Of a stretch of DNA of 64,000 nt, positions 58,933 through 64,000 are shown in pieces; position 1 is the stretch's first letter, and each line of letters starts with the position of its first letter. Both the position numbers and the translations under genes were made by a program. This DNA is from JAZKFT01 sp040386335 (lineage in GTDB: Bacteria > Bacteroidota > Bacteroidia > Chitinophagales > Chitinophagaceae), in the NCBI GenBank assembly GCA_040386335.1, contig JAZKFT010000034.1:12089-76088 (forward strand), in the 5' to 3' direction. The notes below the pieces were generated by a model, which was not told the DNA's origin, ran no database searches, and saw only the letters and a program-made list of their open reading frames with translations.

Positions 58933-61900
58933 TTGAAAAAATCATTACTGATCCTGATTCTAATCCTTGCGTTAAAGACCAACATCAACGCCCAAATGCG
59001 AGGCATCTACACAGGCCCAATCTTTAATAATGAACTGGTGGGTATGAGTTTTTATAGTGCATCAGAAGGCTATGTAGCCTTTGAAAAATGGATTGGCTTT
59101 ACAACCGACAGCGGACATACATTTATACAGAAAAATATAACAGCTAGTAATGTAGATTTTGGGCCTTATTTACCGAATTGGTTTCTAGGCTTTACTCCCC
59201 AGGGCGTCCACGCATTTAATAAAGACACATTAATAATGTACGGCCATTATGGTTTTGTGCCCAGTATTCTATATTCTACCAACCAGGGCAATTCTTTTAA
59301 ACTTGTTTTCTACTCGATAAACAATGCTAATGACCCAGGCTTCGGTATATTGAACCTGAAATTTCCACCGGCTGGTAATACAGGGTATGCGGTGGATAAA
59401 GACCGGATATTACGTTCAACAGACAGAGGCAAAACATGGGCTACGGTTTTTACTCAGCCAAATGCCGGATTCACAAAGATTGAATTCCCGGTAGACGGAA
59501 CATTAGGATATATCGTGTCAACCTTTTATTTATGGAAAACCTTCAATGCAGGTGTAAGCTGGAGTACCAGCTATAGCCCTCCCGCTGCGGGTTATTACGG
59601 AAGTGCCGGCATCAGTTTTGTAGATAATAATAAAGGTTGGCTAAGCAAGTCTGATATCGACTATTATCAGATTTATTACACAAGTAATGGTGGGGCAAGC
59701 TGGACTAAAAAAAATGACCCCACGAATTACGAATTTAGTGTTGACAAGTTTATTAATGACAGCACAGGCTTCAGTATCATTGGATTTGAGATTGCTAAAA
59801 CGACCGATGGAGGCGTTATTTGGGAGCGTTTACCCAGGGACAATTCTTATGAATATCTAAACTATGGATTTACTGACCTCTCCTTCATAGATGAAAATCT
59901 TTTTTGGGCAGGAGGTGGTGACCAAGCCCATATCGATATTACTACGAATGGTGGTGGGGTAACTTTACCGAATGCCCGGTTTAAAATTGATGTCAGCTTG
60001 CTATCGTCGTCTAATACCATTAAACTCAACAATTTTTCAAAGCAGGGAGCCGCCTACTCCTATAAATGGATAAGAAACGGGATTGTCATCGGCACCACTT
60101 ACAACACCTCGTATGTTTCACCGAGAACATTTGATACAATACAATTAGTTGTGACAAAAGGAATTTACACTGATACAACCACTCAATATGTAGACGCAAG
60201 ATTACCGGTTATCATTCCTCCATGTAAAGCTAATTTCACTTATACTTTAGATTCATCTACCCTTAAATGTACAGCCACCTACAACGATATCGGCTGGAAG
60301 CACTATTGGTATTTTGGGGACGGCATGGTCGATTCAACAGTCGTGAACCCTATTCATATTTACAATCTTCCCGGCACTTTTAACATTAAACACAAAATAA
60401 AAAATACTATTACAGGTTGTACCGATTCCAGTGTAACTTATATTTCTATTACGAGGTTGCAAAGTTGTTTAGTACCAGATTTTACATTTAGTGTAGATTC
60501 TTTTTTTGAAAATAAGGTATCCTTAAATGGGATACTTGCAAAACAGACAGAGTTTTCGCCTTCTGTAGAAGTTACCTGGAATTTTGGAGACGGGACCCCT
60601 TCTCCATTCGATAATAGAATTCCCAATATCCTCACACACCAATTTGATTCGGCCAAAACATACCAGGTTTGTTTTACAGTAAAAAATAAGGCCACGAGCT
60701 GTGTCAGCACTATTTGTAAGCCAGTAACAATTATTTTGCCAAATGGATGTGATGCGACATTTTCAGTAGAAAAGTTATCACCAACCCAGGGCAACTATCA
60801 GGACACTGGCATAGTTTTTAAAGGCAGGCCCTTTGCAGTGACCAAAGGCAAGCGACATACATGGATTATCAATAATTACCAAACCTACATTACAGGCAAT
60901 AAAAATGAATTTAAGAATAGTTTGAAGGAATCTACTCACCCTTATGAAGACCTTCTTATGCAATGTGTTACATGCACAAACTTAAGTTGGAATCAGTTTA
61001 AAGAAGTTGATGTAGATTCTTCGAATGTTAAACTTGTGCGACATGAAGTATTCGACAGCAGTACTAATTGTACAGATTCCAAAACTTTGTCGGTCGCTGT
61101 AAATTATAGCAGCGCTATTCGTATTATCCCAACTTTTAATCCCGAAGTGCCTCAGTTGATCCGCTTTGATCTATACGATGGTCAAAATAGAATTGGCGGT
61201 AATTTTTTATGCGCCGGCAATTACTATCTACTTGGAGGTTGCAATTATAGCAATTCACCAATCACCAAATATCATTATTACAAATTTGATGGAAAAGTCA
61301 AGCTATTGTTACCTAACACCGTATGTGGAAACGGTCCTAGTGTTTACACAAAAAAGGTTCATGTTGATTTCGAGCCTTGTGCTATTCTAAGTCCACATGT
61401 TAGAGCTGTAAAGGATAATGTAAACCCACTTAAAGTAAAATTTATAGATTCGGCTAACATATCCCGATTTTTTTCTAATCCCGAACCTTCTATTTGGTAT
61501 TTTGGAGATGGGGATTCCGCTAAGTCACCTGTGTTTCAGAATGATTCGATACCGCATACTTATAGTGTAGCAGGTAATTATATAGTTACGCACAAGCAAA
61601 AATCGGTTGACAATTGTTATAAGCAGCGATCATACTGGTTAACCGTTGGGAATGTTACTCCGCCCAATTGCCCTTTCATACCGCAGTTTTATGTAAGCGC
61701 GGACGCTGTGCAGTCCGGAACCATTAAGTTCATTAACTACACTACGCCAGACACCAATGCTATTTCTTACAAGTGGTATTTTGGTAACGGAGATTCGTCT
61801 ACCCAAAAAAAGCCGTTTTATACATACCGTGCTACAGGTAGCTATACTGTTCGCCTGGAGGCTACCTACAATGGATGCACCCAATACTACGACAGCACTA

Positions 61901-62367
61901 TTAATGTCGTTTATCTACCTTGTCCCAACCCGGTACAATTCCCTGATACTACAATAACTGTCATTTGCCAGAACGACCTTGTAAACCTAAACACATTATA
62001 TAATTTAGAGAGTACACCGGTTCAATGGAATACCGGCAGTCCCACACAAGCCGGACCGGGAGTATATCGTATGATCTTAAATAGCGGAACCCCTTGCAGA
62101 GACACCACTTTCATCACAATTAAACAAGACGTGGCAAGGTGGCTCGGAACGGTAAATAGTGATTGGAACAATATTTCCAACTGGAATACAGGCAAAATAC
62201 CAGGATCCACAACGCATGTTATTATAGAAGCATCTGCTGGCAGCAGTTGCGACTTAAACATGAACGTAACTGTGGCAAGCCTGCAAATCAGGCCCGGTGC
62301 AATATTCCACATACAAAATGGAATTACCGTAAATGTCCTGGCCAATTGTGTCCCACTACCTAACTAA
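58933..62367 (+). CDS. Large secreted PKD-repeat protein
   Basis: 1144 residues, TTG start at 58933 supported by a signal peptide (MKKSLLILILILALKTNINAQ). N-terminal part (about 30-340) is a BNR/sortilin-like beta-propeller (TTDSGHTF, STDRGKTWATV, SSNGGASW-like TSNGGASWTKK). Four PKD-like domains follow, marked by WYFGDG (about 457), WNFGDG (about 548), WYFGDG (about 855) and WYFGNG (about 948). The C-terminal region has a GTVNSDWNNISNWNTGKIPG motif that in this phylum usually precedes a type IX secretion signal, but no such signal is visible. Adhesin or surface role is likely. Confidence 0.88.
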   Translation: MKKSLLILILILALKTNINAQMRGIYTGPIFNNELVGMSFYSASEGYVAFEKWIGFTTDSGHTFIQKNITASNVDFGPYLPNWFLGFTPQGVHAFNKDTLIMYGHYGFVPSILYSTNQGNSFKLVFYSINNANDPGFGILNLKFPPAGNTGYAVDKDRILRSTDRGKTWATVFTQPNAGFTKIEFPVDGTLGYIVSTFYLWKTFNAGVSWSTSYSPPAAGYYGSAGISFVDNNKGWLSKSDIDYYQIYYTSNGGASWTKKNDPTNYEFSVDKFINDSTGFSIIGFEIAKTTDGGVIWERLPRDNSYEYLNYGFTDLSFIDENLFWAGGGDQAHIDITTNGGGVTLPNARFKIDVSLLSSSNTIKLNNFSKQGAAYSYKWIRNGIVIGTTYNTSYVSPRTFDTIQLVVTKGIYTDTTTQYVDARLPVIIPPCKANFTYTLDSSTLKCTATYNDIGWKHYWYFGDGMVDSTVVNPIHIYNLPGTFNIKHKIKNTITGCTDSSVTYISITRLQSCLVPDFTFSVDSFFENKVSLNGILAKQTEFSPSVEVTWNFGDGTPSPFDNRIPNILTHQFDSAKTYQVCFTVKNKATSCVSTICKPVTIILPNGCDATFSVEKLSPTQGNYQDTGIVFKGRPFAVTKGKRHTWIINNYQTYITGNKNEFKNSLKESTHPYEDLLMQCVTCTNLSWNQFKEVDVDSSNVKLVRHEVFDSSTNCTDSKTLSVAVNYSSAIRIIPTFNPEVPQLIRFDLYDGQNRIGGNFLCAGNYYLLGGCNYSNSPITKYHYYKFDGKVKLLLPNTVCGNGPSVYTKKVHVDFEPCAILSPHVRAVKDNVNPLKVKFIDSANISRFFSNPEPSIWYFGDGDSAKSPVFQNDSIPHTYSVAGNYIVTHKQKSVDNCYKQRSYWLTVGNVTPPNCPFIPQFYVSADAVQSGTIKFINYTTPDTNAISYKWYFGNGDSSTQKKPFYTYRATGSYTVRLEATYNGCTQYYDSTINVVYLPCPNPVQFPDTTITVICQNDLVNLNTLYNLESTPVQWNTGSPTQAGPGVYRMILNSGTPCRDTTFITIKQDVARWLGTVNSDWNNISNWNTGKIPGSTTHVIIEASAGSSCDLNMNVTVASLQIRPGAIFHIQNGITVNVLANCVPLPN

Positions 62368-62577
62368 CAAGGCGGACAGCAGCATACTTTAAAGTAGCGG
62401 CAGAACTATCGGCGCCATAAGACAACGAACAAGAATAACAACTCAATTCATTGTTGGTCGCACGGGTATTACGTCATTCCATCCTTGCCTCCACTCATGT
62501 AAATCTTTCCATCTGTCCGTTAATTCTCCAATTTCTTCTTTACTTTCCCCATTCTCTTTTTACCAAGAAACCAAATC

Positions 62578-64000
62578 ATGTCATTTATGAGAACAATTGC
62601 CAAAACACTGGCTACATGTTTGTGCATTTCTACGGGCACCCTTTTATTTGCCCAAAAGACTGCCAAAGACACTGCTAAAAAAGCCGATACCAAAGATCCG
62701 TTGCAGACCTCCACTTTCGGCGGCATCAAATTCCGCAGCATTGGCCCTGCTATCACTTCGGGTCGCATTGTGGACCTTGCGGTGAACCCAAAAAATATTT
62801 CTGAATATTATGTGGCTTCTGCCAGCGGCGGTGTCTGGAAAACGGTAAATGCTGGTGTTACTTACGAACCGGTGTTTGATGGCGAAGCATCATTCTCCAT
62901 CGGTTGCGTTACCCTTGACCCAACGAATCCCAATACGGTGTGGGTGGGCAGCGGCGAAAACAACAACCAACGCGTAGTAGGGTATGGCGATGGTGTGTAT
63001 AAAAGCGAAGACGGTGGCAAGAGCTGGAAAAACATGGGGCTTGGCAAAAGTGAGCATATCGGCAAAATAGTGGTAGATGCCAATAACCCGGATATTGTGT
63101 TTGTAGCTGCCTATGGCCCGGTTTGGAACAGCGGTGGCGAAAGAGGCATCTATAAAACCACAGATGGCGGCAAAACCTGGAAAAATGTTTTAAACGTTAG
63201 CGAACATACCGGCTTCAACGAGGTGATGATGGATCCCCGCAACAGCAACATCTTATATGCAGCAGCACACCAGCGGCAGCGTAAAGTATTTACCTATATC
63301 GGTGGCGGCCCGGAGAGCGCTTTGTATAAAAGCACAGATGGTGGAAATACATGGAACAAAATGATGAATGGCTTGCCTGGAGGTGTAGACCTGGGCAGGA
63401 TGGGCATGGCCATGAGCCCGGTTAACCCTGATTATCTATTTGTGGTAGTGGAAGCCTCTGACGGTAAAGGTGGTTTGTATGCTTCAACTGATCGCGGCGC
63501 CAGCTGGGAAAAACGTGGCTCCTTTACTACATCAGGAAACTATTACCAGGAGATTTTTTGTGACCCTAAAAACATTAACCGCATTTATGGCGTGAATGTG
63601 TACATGCAGGTAAGTGATGATGGCGGCAGGACCTTTCATAACCTGGGTGAAAAAAGCAAGCATGTGGACAACCATGTTATTTGGGTAAACCCCGCTAACA
63701 CCGATCATATGCTGGTAGGCTGCGATGGCGGTCTTTACGAATGTTTTGATGCGGGTAAAAACTGGGATTTCAAACAAAACCTGCCCGTTACACAATTCTA
63801 TAAAGTGTCGCTTGATAATGCATTTCCTTTTTATAATGTGTACGGTGGCACGCAGGACAATTTTAGCCTGGGAGGCCCGGCACGTACCAAAAGTGCCAAT
63901 GGCATTGTGAATGACAACTGGTTTATTACCAATGGCGGAGATGGTTTTGAAAGCCAGGCCGACTATAAAGATGAAAATATTATTTATGCGGAAAGCCAGT
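62578..64000 (+). CDS. Sortilin-like (VPS10) beta-propeller protein, partial
   Basis: N-terminal about 474 residues; the right end runs off the window. Signal peptide (MSFMRTIAKTLATCLCISTGTLLFAQ). Many BNR-type repeats with Asp-box motifs: YKSEDGGKSWKNMG, YKTTDGGKTWKNVL, YKSTDGGNTWNKMM, YASTDRGASWEKRG, VSDDGGRTFHNLG. GIKFRSIGPAITSGRIVDLAVNPKN at the start is the hallmark of the Bacteroidota VPS10/sortilin-like glycosyl hydrolase-type family. Likely secreted; enzymatic activity is unproven. Confidence 0.92.
   Translation, partial: MSFMRTIAKTLATCLCISTGTLLFAQKTAKDTAKKADTKDPLQTSTFGGIKFRSIGPAITSGRIVDLAVNPKNISEYYVASASGGVWKTVNAGVTYEPVFDGEASFSIGCVTLDPTNPNTVWVGSGENNNQRVVGYGDGVYKSEDGGKSWKNMGLGKSEHIGKIVVDANNPDIVFVAAYGPVWNSGGERGIYKTTDGGKTWKNVLNVSEHTGFNEVMMDPRNSNILYAAAHQRQRKVFTYIGGGPESALYKSTDGGNTWNKMMNGLPGGVDLGRMGMAMSPVNPDYLFVVVEASDGKGGLYASTDRGASWEKRGSFTTSGNYYQEIFCDPKNINRIYGVNVYMQVSDDGGRTFHNLGEKSKHVDNHVIWVNPANTDHMLVGCDGGLYECFDAGKNWDFKQNLPVTQFYKVSLDNAFPFYNVYGGTQDNFSLGGPARTKSANGIVNDNWFITNGGDGFESQADYKDENIIYAESQ

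Noticed and set aside
1..64000. tRNA, rRNA, CRISPR, prophage or transposase genes
   Set aside because: No tRNA-like TTCGA arm, no regular repeat-spacer array and no integrase or transposase motif was found by reading both strands; the foldback repeats carry no gene.

Overview
The window looks like a piece of a Bacteroidota chromosome, most likely a Chitinophagaceae-type soil or freshwater bacterium. This placement is an inference. It rests on a gliding-motility lipoprotein GldH, a Bacteroidota-style TonB with an N-terminal KNKSYGAYELR motif, a short NuoG without the molybdopterin domain, TAnnTTTG promoter boxes, TPM/YgcG and PKD surface proteins, and the ortholog set as a whole. I found no tRNA, rRNA, CRISPR array, transposase, integrase or phage gene.

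Layout. (1) 1-15468, minus strand: a complete 14-gene NADH:quinone oxidoreductase operon in the order nuoA-B-C-D-E-F-G-H-I-J-K-L-M-N, with nuoN cut by the window edge. It has two insertions: two exported NTF2-like genes around a VOC-domain gene between nuoE and nuoF, and a zinc-ribbon methyltransferase with its own likely promoter between nuoH and nuoI. Most of the longer gaps between nuo genes hold short degenerate word repeats, several of them paired as inverted repeats. (2) 15543-19787, minus: TonB, a small membrane protein, a PstS-like lipoprotein and a TPR protein, closed by a terminator just upstream of nuoA. (3) 20118-22573, plus: low-molecular-weight phosphatase, HisRS and a small exported protein. 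(4) 22630-25893, minus: thiolase, membrane protein, DMT transporter and DinB. (5) 26133-31286: RlmN, a Spy-like protein, a PLDc_N protein, two TPM proteins, GldH and YicC. (6) 31569-37325, plus: a tight gene string Crp/Fnr, YHS, DM13, DoxX, beta-barrel-like protein, YceI, DinB, NRDE/TANGO2 and ATP-grasp, which looks like a redox or envelope response unit. (7) 37411-41365, minus: a type III polyketide synthase cluster (UbiA prenyltransferase, PKS, methyltransferase, FAD oxidoreductase), interrupted by a palindromic repeat. (8) 41523-46835: SH3 protein, fatty acid hydroxylase-type protein, KdsB, rhomboid protease and a KdnB-like Kdo 8-oxidase. (9) 47005-54852: polysaccharide deacetylase, lipoproteins, DUF2306 membrane protein, NadB, LpxL-like acyltransferase and an orphan membrane protein flanked by direct repeats. 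(10) 54961-58774: a CstB-like MBL-rhodanese protein with an ArsR-type regulator, TsaB, a 3HCDH C-terminal-domain protein and RidA. (11) 58933-64000, plus: a large PKD protein and a sortilin-like beta-propeller protein cut by the window edge.

The most distinctive points are the four-gene type III PKS cluster, the foreign genes inside the nuo operon, the Kdo8N-type enzyme pair, and a dispersed foldback repeat and word repeats that have entered coding sequence: they form the C-terminus and an internal loop of the deacetylase and the signal peptide of GldH.
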